Positions 53,305-61,107 of a stretch of 64,000 nucleotides of DNA are shown in pieces. The notes beneath the pieces are model-generated. The model was not told the DNA's origin, did no database searches, and worked only from the letters and a program-made list of their open reading frames with translations. The stretch spans positions 1 to 64,000 of the forward strand of contig JADGRQ010000011.1 of NCBI GenBank assembly GCA_017880775.1, in the 5' to 3' direction. This DNA is from Burkholderiales bacterium (GTDB taxonomy: Bacteria > Pseudomonadota > Gammaproteobacteria > Burkholderiales > SG8-39). Both the position numbers and the translations under genes were made by a program. Every line of letters begins with the position of its first letter. Position 1 is the first letter of the stretch.

Positions 53305-54734
53305 CAGTCCACCACCCAGGTGTCCTTGGTGCCGCCGCCTTGCGAGGAGTTGACCACCAGCGAACCTTCCGCGAGCGCGACGCGCGTGAGCCCGCCCGGA
53401 ACCATTTTGACGTCGCGGCCGGAGAGCACGAAGGGGCGCAGGTCGATGTGGCGCGCCCCGATGCCGCCCTCGACGAAGGTCGGGCAGCTCGAGAGCGACA
53501 GCGTCGGTTGCGCAATGTAGTTCGCCGGATTGGCCGTCAATCGCGCGCGGAACTGCTCGATCTCTTTTTTCTTCGCCGCCGGCCCGATCAGCATGCCGTA
53601 GCCGCCGGAGCCCTGCACTTCCTTCACCACCAGCTCCGGCAGGCGCTCGAGCACCAGCGCGAGGTCCTCGGGACGCCGGCACTGCCAGGTTGGCACGTTG
53701 GCGAGAATCGGCTCCTCGCCAAGGTAAAAACGGATCATATCGGGTACGTAGGGATAGGTGGATTTGTCGTCGGCGACGCCGGTGCCCATCGCATTGGAGA
53801 GCGCGACATTCCCGGCGCGGCAGACCGAAAGCAGGCCCGGCACGCCGAGCAGGGAATCGGGGCGGAACGCGAGCGGATCGAGATAGGCGTCGTCGAGCCG
53901 CCGGTACACGACGTCGACGCGCTGCCGGCCGGCGGTGGCGCGCATGTAGAGGTGGCCGTCGCGCACGAACAGGTCCGCGCCTTCGACCAGTTCCACGCCC
54001 ATTTGCTGTGCGAGGAAGGCATGCTCGAAATAGGCGCTGTTGTGCGGCCCTGGCGTCAGCACCACCACCGTGGGCTCGCGCGGCGCGCGCGGCGAGATCG
54101 AGCGTAGCGTGTCGAGCAGCAGCGCGGGGTAGTGCTCGATCGGCAGAACCGACTGCCTGGCGAACAGCTCCGGGAACAGCCGCATCATCATCCTGCGGTT
54201 CTCGAGCATGTAGGACACCCCGGAAGGCGTGCGCAGGTTGTCCTCCAGCACCACGTAGCCGCCGTCGCCGTCGCGGACCAGGTCGATGCCCGCGACGTGC
54301 GAATACACCTGGTGCGGCAGGTCCAGGCCGATCATCGCAACCTGGTAGGCCTCGTTGGCCAGCACCTGCTCGGCAGGAACCACGCCGGCCTTGAGAATTT
54401 CCTGACCGTGGTAGATGTCGTGCAGAAACCGGTTGAGCGCGTTGACGCGCTGTTTCAGGCCGCGCTCGAGCATGTCCCACTCGGCTCTCGGGATGACGCG
54501 CGGAATGGTGTCGAACGGGATCAGGCGCTCGGCGCCCTGCTCGTCGCCATAGACGGCGAAGGTGATGCCGACACGGTGAAACAGCATGTCGGCTTCGCGG
54601 CGCTTCTCCGCGACCCGCTCGGGCGACATGGTGGCGATCCACTCGGCCAAAGGAGCGTAATGCTCTCGCACCGTGCCGTCGGGCAGGTACATCTCGTTGA
54701 ACTGAGCATCAGACATGGGTCTGGGCTGCGGCAT
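53304..54734 (-). CDS. Circularly permuted ATP-grasp protein, head gene of locus B
   Basis: 476 residues from ATG 54734 (ATG 54716 is a good alternative). Permuted ATP-grasp with LEDNLRTPSGVSYMLENR, LTPGPHNSAYFEH, RRLDDAYLDPL, an intact glycine-rich loop VQGSGGYGML, and C-terminal VPGGLTRVAL and GGGTKDTWV. Predicted to form amide or peptide bonds with ATP in the cytosol, acting with the adjacent alpha-E protein. It is divergent from the focA-like gene with about 200 bases between, which should hold the locus B promoter; no clear -35/-10 was recognised. Confidence 0.93.
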   Translation of the reverse strand: MPQPRPMSDAQFNEMYLPDGTVREHYAPLAEWIATMSPERVAEKRREADMLFHRVGITFAVYGDEQGAERLIPFDTIPRVIPRAEWDMLERGLKQRVNALNRFLHDIYHGQEILKAGVVPAEQVLANEAYQVAMIGLDLPHQVYSHVAGIDLVRDGDGGYVVLEDNLRTPSGVSYMLENRRMMMRLFPELFARQSVLPIEHYPALLLDTLRSISPRAPREPTVVVLTPGPHNSAYFEHAFLAQQMGVELVEGADLFVRDGHLYMRATAGRQRVDVVYRRLDDAYLDPLAFRPDSLLGVPGLLSVCRAGNVALSNAMGTGVADDKSTYPYVPDMIRFYLGEEPILANVPTWQCRRPEDLALVLERLPELVVKEVQGSGGYGMLIGPAAKKKEIEQFRARLTANPANYIAQPTLSLSSCPTFVEGGIGARHIDLRPFVLSGRDVKMVPGGLTRVALAEGSLVVNSSQGGGTKDTWVVD

Positions 54735-54932
54735 GAACTTGGATAATGGATTACAAGCAACCGTTATGCCACGCCTTCCACGCTCCCCGCGTCAAGCGGG
54801 AGGCGATTCCATCCCGGACGGGATGCACCAAGACAGTGCTAGCGGGCCACCGTTTGACCGGCATCAAGCGGTGCTTGCCGCGGGCAGCGAAACTGGCTCC
54901 GATATCGATCCGACAGCCGTCGCGGAGCACCT

Positions 54933-55832
54933 ATGGCTTACCTGCAGCTTGGCCTGGACGCGTACTCGCCCAGGGAAATCTCGGAGAAAATCCAGAGCGT
55001 GGGCGTGGCCAAGGCGCGGCTGCCGTTCGTGCAGACCGCGATTCTCGGCGTCCTGGCGGGCGCCTTCATCGGATTGGGCGCGCTGTACTTCACGCTCGTC
55101 GTGAGCGACTCGACGCTCGGCTTCGCGGTGACGCGGGTGTTGGGCGGGCTCGTATTCTCGCTCGGGCTGATACTGGTCTCGGTCGCGGGGGCGGAGCTCT
55201 TCACCGGCAACAACCTGATGGTCATGGCTTGGGCCGACCGCAAGATCACCGCTGCGGAGCTGCTGCGCAACTGGACGGTGGTCTACGTGGCGAACGCCAT
55301 CGGCGCCGTTGGGCTCGCCGTGACAGTCTATCTGGCGCATCACGGCTCGATGAACGGCGGCGCGGTCGGCGCCGCCTACGTGAAGATCGCCGCGGCGAAG
55401 ACTGCACTGCCCTTCGGCGAGGCCTTCTTCAAGGGCGTGCTGTGCAACGTGCTGGTCTGCCTGGCGGTGTGGCTCGCCATGGCCGGCCATACCGTGGTGG
55501 ACAAGATCGTCGCGATCGTGTTTCCGGTCTCGGCGTTCGTCGCGGCGGGCTTCGAGCACAGCATCGCCAACATGTACTTCATCCCGCTCGGCGTGTTGCT
55601 CGCCGACAGCGTGACGCTGCCCGCAACGGTCAACGTCGCCAGCCTCGGCTGGGCGGGTCTCGCTTCCAACCTGGTTGCGGTGACCCTCGGCAACATCGTC
55701 GGCGGCAGCGGCATGGTGGCGCTGGTGTATTACGTGGTTTACCGGCGGCCGGCGTTGGCCGAGCCCCGCAGCGGGGCGGAGCGCACGCGCGCAACGGATT
55801 CGCCCGCCGACACGGCGAAGCCCGGGGAATAG
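54933..55832 (+). CDS. Formate/nitrite transporter family (FocA/NirC) channel
   Basis: 299 residues with about six membrane helices. Family motifs: LVSVAGAELFTGNN with the channel loop, WTVVYVANAIGA, and SAFVAAGFEHSIANMYFIPLG. These pentameric channels pass formate, nitrite, hydrosulfide or related small anions. The start is ATG 54933 with CGGAG; earlier frames in the gap are not coding. The C-terminus has a 30-residue polar tail. It is convergent with the CoA-binding gene. Transported ion unknown. Confidence 0.9.
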   Translation: MAYLQLGLDAYSPREISEKIQSVGVAKARLPFVQTAILGVLAGAFIGLGALYFTLVVSDSTLGFAVTRVLGGLVFSLGLILVSVAGAELFTGNNLMVMAWADRKITAAELLRNWTVVYVANAIGAVGLAVTVYLAHHGSMNGGAVGAAYVKIAAAKTALPFGEAFFKGVLCNVLVCLAVWLAMAGHTVVDKIVAIVFPVSAFVAAGFEHSIANMYFIPLGVLLADSVTLPATVNVASLGWAGLASNLVAVTLGNIVGGSGMVALVYYVVYRRPALAEPRSGAERTRATDSPADTAKPGE

Positions 55833-55845
55833 TCGCGCGCGGGCC

Positions 55846-56322
55846 TCAGTAAGCCAGCCACTGCGGGCGTTTGGCCGAAATCACCCCGGTATTCACGCCC
55901 ACCCAGTTGAGGCCGCCGAACAAGCGAGCATGCTCGATCTTGACGCAGCGGTCCATGACGACGTCGAGGCCCGCAGCCTGCGCCTTGGCTGCAGCGACTT
56001 CGTTTTTCACGCCGATCTGCTGCCACAGCACTTTCGCGCCGATTGCGATCGCGTCGCCGGCGATCGGGCCGATGTCCTCGGTCTTGCGGAAGCAGTCGAC
56101 GATATCGACTTTTTCCGCGATGTCACGCAACGTTGGATAACACTTCTGCCCGAGGATTTCGGGATAACGCGGATTGACCGGAATGATGCGGTAACCGTGC
56201 TCCATCATGTATTTTGCCGCGAAATAGCTTGGCCGGAACCAGTCGGCCGACAATCCCACCACGGCGATCACGCGGCTGGTCTTCAGGATTCGGCGCAACG
56301 TATTGATGTCGGCTTCGACCAT
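55846..56322 (-). CDS. CoA-binding protein (YccU-like)
   Basis: 158 residues from ATG 56322. Small Rossmann-fold CoA-binding domain with AVVGLSADWFRPSY, YRIIPVNPRYPEILG, and VVMDRCVKIEHARL, the YccU pattern. These proteins bind CoA but their role is unknown. A TATAAT on the minus strand (56334-56329) puts a transcript start at or next to the ATG, so the message may be leaderless. It is divergent from the NIPSNAP gene across a 46-base gap. Confidence 0.92.
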   Translation of the reverse strand: MVEADINTLRRILKTSRVIAVVGLSADWFRPSYFAAKYMMEHGYRIIPVNPRYPEILGQKCYPTLRDIAEKVDIVDCFRKTEDIGPIAGDAIAIGAKVLWQQIGVKNEVAAAKAQAAGLDVVMDRCVKIEHARLFGGLNWVGVNTGVISAKRPQWLAY

Positions 56323-56328
56323 GCGGAC

Positions 56329-56336
56329 ATTATAAT
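56329..56336. promoter_or_regulatory. Symmetric -10 element between divergent genes
   Basis: ATTATAAT is its own reverse complement and contains TATAAT on both strands (56331-56336 plus; 56334-56329 minus), in the gap between the CoA-binding gene and the NIPSNAP gene. No good -35 is seen on either side. Plus-strand transcription would start near 56343, giving a leader of about 26 bases with a GGGAGAGGA site. Confidence 0.4.
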
Positions 56337-56368
56337 CGCCTGAAATTGCTGGATTACCGGGAGAGGAC

Positions 56369-56710
56369 ATGTACGTAGAAGAACGCATGTATACGATGCA
56401 GGTCGGCAAGGCGCCGGAGTACCTGAAGATGTATGAAAGCGAGGGCATGGCCATCCAGACCAGGCACCTGCCGAATATGGTCGGCTACTACGTCTCCGAG
56501 GTGGGACCGCAGAACCTGGTGGTGCATATGTGGGGCTACGACGACCTGAACCAGCGCGACAAATGCCGCGCTGCGATGCAGGCCGACCCGGCCTGGCGGG
56601 CCTACGTCGCGAAGGTGCGGACGTTGATCGTTTCGCAGGACACGCGCATCATGAAATGCGCGCCGTTCTTCCTCGAGCGGCTGAAGAAGATGCTTGCCGC
56701 AACAAAGTAA
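56369..56710 (+). CDS. NIPSNAP family protein
   Basis: 113 residues, ATG 56369 with GGGAGAGGA upstream. The fold is a ferredoxin-like dimer typical of NIPSNAP domains: YVEERMYTM at the start, YYVSEVGPQNLVVHMWGYDD in the middle. Such proteins often accompany catabolic enzymes, with no defined activity. It lies nine bases before the ThDP enzyme gene, so the two are surely co-transcribed. Confidence 0.9.
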   Translation: MYVEERMYTMQVGKAPEYLKMYESEGMAIQTRHLPNMVGYYVSEVGPQNLVVHMWGYDDLNQRDKCRAAMQADPAWRAYVAKVRTLIVSQDTRIMKCAPFFLERLKKMLAATK

Positions 56711-56719
56711 ACCGGATCG

Positions 56720-58411
56720 ATGCGCAACGACCTCAAGACCCGCCACGGCGGCAAGATTCTCGCCGACGCGCTGCTGGCGCAGGGCGTCGACCTCGCATTC
56801 GGCGTGCCCGGCGAGAGCTTCCTGCCGGTGCTCGACGGCTTCTACGGCCTGGGCGACCGGTTCAGGTTCGTGATCTGCCGGCAGGAGGGCGGTGCATCCT
56901 ACATGGCCGAAGCCTGCGGCAAGCTGACCGGCAAGCCCGGGGTGCTGTTTGTCACGCGCGGTCCGGGTGCGACCAACGGCTCGATCGGCGTGCACACGGC
57001 CTTCCAGGATTCCACGCCGATGGTGGTGTTCATCGGCCAGGTCGGCAATGATTTTGTCGAGCGCGAGGCATTCCAGGAAATCGATTACCGGCGCATGTAC
57101 GGCCCGATGGCGAAATGGGTCGCGCAGATCGACCGCGCCGAGCGCATTCCAGAATACGTGAGCCACGCGTTTCACACCGCGATGGCGGGTCGCCCCGGAC
57201 CGGTGGTACTCGCGCTGCCCGAGGACATGCTGTTCTCCGAAGCCGCAGTGGCCGATGTGCCGCACCACAAGGTCGTGCGGCCGGCGCCTTCGGCCGCCGA
57301 CATGCGCGCGTTCGCGCGCCTGCTCGCAAGCGCCGAGCGGCCGTTTGCGATCCTTGGCGGCGGCGGATGGAACGCGGAGGCCGTGATGGGCCTGCGCGGG
57401 TTTCTCGAGGCGACCGGGTTGCCGACGGGTTGCGCGTTCCGCCGCCAGGACCTGCTCGACAACCGCAGCCCGGTGTACGCGGGCGACGTCGGCATCGGCA
57501 TCAACCCGAAGCTCGCGCAACGCGTGAAGGACGCCGACGTTCTGCTGGCGATCGGCGCACGGTTGGGCGAAATGACCACCAGCGGCTACACGCTGCTCGA
57601 AGTCCCGGTGCCGCGGCAGAAGCTGATCCACATTCATGCGGACTCAGAGGAACTCGGGCGCGTGTACCAGTCGACGCTGCCGATCAACTCGGGCAACCCG
57701 CAGTTCGTGGACGCGCTCGATGGCGTGAAGCTCGATGGCAGCCGCTGGAAGGATTCGCTGCACGCCGCGCGCACGGAATACCAAGCCTGGATCCTGCCGA
57801 AGCCGCTGCCCGGAAAGCTGCAGTACGGCGAGATCATCGGCTGGCTGCGCGAGCATTTGCCGGACGACGCGATCATCGCCGGCGGCGCGGGGAATTTCGC
57901 CAGTTGGCTGCACCGGCATTTCGAGTACCGGCGCTTCCGTACCCAGCTCGGGCCGACCAACGGTTCGATGGGCTACGGGGTGCCGGCGGCGATCGCGGCG
58001 AAGATCGCCGCGCCGCAGCGCACGGTGGTCGCGTTCTCGGGTGACGGGGATTTCCTGATGAACGGCCAGGAACTTGCCACTGCGGCGCAGTTCGGCGCGG
58101 GCATCGTGGTGCTGGTGGTCAACAACAGCATGTACGGCACCATCCGCATGCACCAGGAGCGCGAATATCCGGCGCGGGTGTTCGGCACCGGATTGGAAAA
58201 TCCGGATTTCGCGGCGCTGGCACGCGCCTACGGCGGTCATGGAGAGTTGGTCGAGGAAACCGCGCAGTTCGCGCCGGCGTTCCAGCGCTCGCTCGAGTTC
58301 GCGGACCGCCGGCGCAAACCCGCGTTGATCGAGTTGCGCATCGATCCCGACGCGATCGCGCCCGGTACCACCCTGTCCGCGGTGCGCGCGGCCAGCCTCG
58401 CGAAGAAATAG
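56720..58411 (+). CDS. Thiamine diphosphate-dependent enzyme, acetolactate synthase large-subunit-like
   Basis: 563 residues, ATG 56720. ThDP enzyme with GVPGESFLPVLD and the activating Glu in CRQEGGASYMAEA at the N-terminus, a central domain with ILGGGGWN, and the ThDP-Mg motif starting GDGDFLMNG and ending VNN. Unlike the enzyme at 14479, the NN ending is intact. There is no regulatory ilvN-like gene beside it, so it is probably a catabolic decarboxylase or carboligase (oxalyl-CoA-, benzoylformate- or glyoxylate-type). Co-transcribed with a NIPSNAP protein gene. Confidence 0.85.
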   Translation: MRNDLKTRHGGKILADALLAQGVDLAFGVPGESFLPVLDGFYGLGDRFRFVICRQEGGASYMAEACGKLTGKPGVLFVTRGPGATNGSIGVHTAFQDSTPMVVFIGQVGNDFVEREAFQEIDYRRMYGPMAKWVAQIDRAERIPEYVSHAFHTAMAGRPGPVVLALPEDMLFSEAAVADVPHHKVVRPAPSAADMRAFARLLASAERPFAILGGGGWNAEAVMGLRGFLEATGLPTGCAFRRQDLLDNRSPVYAGDVGIGINPKLAQRVKDADVLLAIGARLGEMTTSGYTLLEVPVPRQKLIHIHADSEELGRVYQSTLPINSGNPQFVDALDGVKLDGSRWKDSLHAARTEYQAWILPKPLPGKLQYGEIIGWLREHLPDDAIIAGGAGNFASWLHRHFEYRRFRTQLGPTNGSMGYGVPAAIAAKIAAPQRTVVAFSGDGDFLMNGQELATAAQFGAGIVVLVVNNSMYGTIRMHQEREYPARVFGTGLENPDFAALARAYGGHGELVEETAQFAPAFQRSLEFADRRRKPALIELRIDPDAIAPGTTLSAVRAASLAKK

Positions 58412-58421
58412 CCGGCGCGCT

Positions 58422-58829
58422 TCAGGCGTTGGTGGTGGCGATGAATTCCTCGTCCCCCTGGTGCTCGCGCTCGAACTTCAGAAAGTCGTAGTAGCCGCAG
58501 CTGGAGCCGTTGGGGTAATCCCGGCAGGCTCCGGGCCGCGCTTCGTAGATCGTGCAACGCCGCGTCTCGCGGTGGAGGAACTGGCACGCGGTGCCGAAAT
58601 GCTCATCGGCGCGGTGGCGCAGCGCGCGCACCTTCTCTTCCTTGTCGTATTTCGTGAAGCGTTCCTCGGCCTGCTCGTAGCTTAGCTCGAAGTGACGGGC
58701 GATCCGCGCGATATCGCGTTTGCCGACTTCGATCAGCGGGTAGGTGCAGCAGTAGGCGGGGCATTTCTCGCATGAATAGGTAACGCGCTGGGCCTTGCTG
58801 GCGATCGGGATGGTTCTTCTCGTGGTCAT
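58422..58829 (-). CDS. YkgJ-family cysteine cluster protein
   Basis: 135 residues from ATG 58829; the longer frame upstream is not supported. The metal/Fe-S cluster motif is visible: CEKCPAYCC near residue 20, and later CQFL, CTIYEARPGACRDYP and CGYY, matching the CxxCxxxCC...C pattern of the YkgJ (former UPF0153) family. The role is unknown; zinc or Fe-S binding is presumed. It is convergent with the ThDP enzyme gene, 10 bases apart. Confidence 0.9.
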   Translation of the reverse strand: MTTRRTIPIASKAQRVTYSCEKCPAYCCTYPLIEVGKRDIARIARHFELSYEQAEERFTKYDKEEKVRALRHRADEHFGTACQFLHRETRRCTIYEARPGACRDYPNGSSCGYYDFLKFEREHQGDEEFIATTNA

Positions 58830-58929
58830 CTGCGGTGAAACTGAAAAAAGTGGCGCAGATTTTAACCCGTTTTGGTTCCAGCCACGTTCATACCTGACGC
58901 AGGAACCCACAACTCGCAAAGGAAAAATC

Positions 58930-59715
58930 ATGAAACTGTTGCATCTCGCAGGCGCGGCGCTGGCGCTGGCCCTGTCCACACAGGCATGCGCGCACGGGCA
59001 ACTGGCCCAGGTTTCGGTGTACGACCGCAACGAAAACCGGCAGCTGCCGGTGTACTGGCATGACGGGAAGGTTTACGTGGTCGGCAGGCCGGGGAATGAA
59101 TACCAGGTGAGAGTGCGAAGCCGCGGCGAGGAGGTCCTGGCGGTGGTTTCCGTTGACGGCGTGAATGTCGTGACCGGCGAGACTGCGGCCGAGCAGCAAA
59201 GCGGCTATGTGCTCGCGCCTGGCCGCTCGATGGACATACGCGGCTGGAGGAAGAGCATGGAGCGCATCGCGGCGTTCTACTTCACCGAGCTGCCCGATTC
59301 CTATGCTGCGCGCACCGGCCGCCCGGAGAACGTCGGCGTGATCGGCGTGGCGGTGTTCAGGAAGAAGCAGCCTGAACCGATCGCGCAGCCGTTTGCCGCC
59401 CCTTCCGCACCTCTCGCGCGGCGGGAATCGGGCGGCGCGCGAGAGGCCGCCGGTGCAAGCGCCGACGCGAGCGGCGAGCTCGCCAGTCGCAGCAACCGGG
59501 AGCCGCCGGCAAAACTCGGCACCGGGCATGGCCGGGACGAGAGCTCGCAGGCGCGGTACGTGGCATTCGAGCGCGCCAGCGCGAACCCGGCCGAGCTGAT
59601 CACGATCTACTACGACAGCCACCGTAACCTGGTGGCACGCGGCGTGATCCGCGAGTCCACTCCCGTCGCGCCGCTGCCGCGTCCTTTCCCGGGATTCGTA
59701 CGCGATCCGGCGTAG
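58930..59715 (+). CDS. Exported hypothetical protein upstream of an ECF sigma gene
   Basis: 261 residues from ATG 58930 with AAAGGA upstream. A signal peptide ends around TQACA. The mature N-terminal 120 residues (VYDRNENRQLPVYWHDGKVYVVG, then ELPDSYAARTGRPENVGVIGVAVF) form a compact domain; the C-terminal part (about 155-260) is Ala/Arg/Pro-rich and probably disordered. No family name is known to me. Its position ahead of sigma and anti-sigma-like genes, separated by 58 bases, suggests a periplasmic sensor or target of that regulon. Confidence 0.75.
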   Translation: MKLLHLAGAALALALSTQACAHGQLAQVSVYDRNENRQLPVYWHDGKVYVVGRPGNEYQVRVRSRGEEVLAVVSVDGVNVVTGETAAEQQSGYVLAPGRSMDIRGWRKSMERIAAFYFTELPDSYAARTGRPENVGVIGVAVFRKKQPEPIAQPFAAPSAPLARRESGGAREAAGASADASGELASRSNREPPAKLGTGHGRDESSQARYVAFERASANPAELITIYYDSHRNLVARGVIRESTPVAPLPRPFPGFVRDPA

Positions 59716-59773
59716 CAGACCTCGCCGCATTACTTCATGCGAACGGAGGCCGTCGCGATAGACTTGCCGCGAG

Positions 59774-60316
59774 ATGGAGCGCTCCGACGAGCAACTCATG
59801 ACGGCCTACCGCGGCGGTGATGCCGCCGCGTTCGAGGCCTTGTACCGCAAGCACCGCGGCGGGCTGTTCCGCTTCGTCGCGCGCAGCGTGCGCGAGAGGC
59901 GGCTCGCAGAAGAATTGTTCCAGGAGGTATGGCTGAGGTTGATCGAAGCGCGCGAGCGCTATGTGCCGCTGGCGAAGTTCTCGACCTGGCTGTACGCAAT
60001 CGCGCACAATCGCCTGATCGACCACTATCGTTCGAGCAGCCTGCGCAGCGTGGAGATGATGGCCGAAGAACTGCCCGACCCGCCTGCGCCGGCCGCCGGA
60101 CAGCCGGAGCGCAAAGTGGAGGTGCGCGAGCTTGGCGGACGGCTGATCGCTGCGCTCGAGGCGATGCCGGCCGCGCAGCGCGAGGCCTTTCTGCTGCATG
60201 AGGAAGCGGGATTGTCGGTGCCGGAGATAGCCGAAGTCACCGGGACCAGCGAGGAAGGTGCCAAGAGCCGGCTGCGCTACGCTGTCGCGAAGCTGCGCGA
60301 GGCTTTGAAGGATTGA
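59774..60316 (+). CDS. ECF-type RNA polymerase sigma factor
   Basis: 180 residues, ATG 59774. Sigma-70 region 2 is visible (AFEALYRKHRGGLFRFV, LAEELFQEVWLRLIEAR, FSTWLYAIAHNRLIDHYR) and region 4 at the end (LPAAQREAFLLHEEAGLSVPEIAEVTGTSEEGAKSRL). It should direct RNA polymerase to a stress-type regulon. It is followed after 17 bases by a membrane protein gene that is probably its anti-sigma partner. No self-directed promoter was recognised upstream. Confidence 0.93.
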   Translation: MERSDEQLMTAYRGGDAAAFEALYRKHRGGLFRFVARSVRERRLAEELFQEVWLRLIEARERYVPLAKFSTWLYAIAHNRLIDHYRSSSLRSVEMMAEELPDPPAPAAGQPERKVEVRELGGRLIAALEAMPAAQREAFLLHEEAGLSVPEIAEVTGTSEEGAKSRLRYAVAKLREALKD

Positions 60317-60333
60317 TCCAGGAATAGACGCGG

Positions 60334-61107
60334 GTGATGAGCGAAGTCGACAAGGAACTCTCCGAGCGTTACCGCGCCGCGTCGCGCGACGAGCCGCCGG
60401 CGCACGTCGACGCGGCGGTCCTCGCTGCGGCGAAACGCGCGGTGGGCTCGCAGCCGCATCCGGCCGGAGCACCGCGTTTCCTGCGCCGCTGGTATGTGCC
60501 CGCGTCGCTCGCAGCCGTCATCATGCTCTCGGTGATCGTCACGCTGCGCATCGAGCGCGAGCGCCCGGAGATCGGCGTGCCCGATTCGGTCCCGGTGGTT
60601 CGCGAGAAAGAACAGAAATTGGCGCAGCAAGCGCTGGAGGCGCCCGCGGCTGCACCGGTCTTTCCGCCTGCCCCCGTGACGTCGCGCGCTGCGCCGAAAC
60701 CCGCTTCGGTGCAACGCGCCGCGCCAGTATTCGTACCCGATCCGAAACCTGCGCGGGATGCTGCGCCGGAGGAAAGGCAACGCGAAGACTCGCTGCGCTC
60801 CGCGGATGCCGCACGAGGCCCGGCCGCGAGCGGCGAAGCGGCGGGCGGGAACGTCGCCGGCAGCGCCGCGTCGGGACGGATGCGAAGCGAAGCGCGCGAG
60901 ATGTCTGCGCCGGCGGCGAAACCGGCGCAGTCCCCGGTTCCGGCCAAGCGCGAGCGCGCGCCCGAGGAATGGCTTGAGCGCATCGCCGAGCTGCGCAAGC
61001 TGCAGCGCGACCGCGAAGCCGATGAACAGCTCGCCGAATTCAGGCGCCGTTACCCGGATTACAAGATTTCAGAAACCATGACCGAAAGGATCGCACCCCG
61101 CAAATGA
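60334..61107 (+). CDS. Probable membrane anti-sigma factor or sigma-associated protein
   Basis: 257 residues, ATG 60334. A cytoplasmic N-terminus (about 1-50, with DKELSERYRAASRDEPPAHVD typical of anti-sigma-like starts), one membrane segment (about 53-72), then a long Ala/Pro/Arg linker and a C-terminal helical motif (about 210-250; EEWLERIAELRKLQRDREADE and FRRRYPDY). The same C-terminal motif recurs in betaproteobacterial proteins encoded with ECF sigmas. No classic zinc-binding anti-sigma motif is seen, so the anti-sigma role is inference from context. It overlaps the next gene by four bases. Confidence 0.75.
   Translation: MMSEVDKELSERYRAASRDEPPAHVDAAVLAAAKRAVGSQPHPAGAPRFLRRWYVPASLAAVIMLSVIVTLRIERERPEIGVPDSVPVVREKEQKLAQQALEAPAAAPVFPPAPVTSRAAPKPASVQRAAPVFVPDPKPARDAAPEERQREDSLRSADAARGPAASGEAAGGNVAGSAASGRMRSEAREMSAPAAKPAQSPVPAKRERAPEEWLERIAELRKLQRDREADEQLAEFRRRYPDYKISETMTERIAPRK

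Noticed and set aside
59716-59773. Possible ECF-type GAAC/GTC autoregulatory promoter before the sigma gene
   Set aside because: The two elements are only about seven bases apart, far too close for a sigma-recognised -35/-10 pair.
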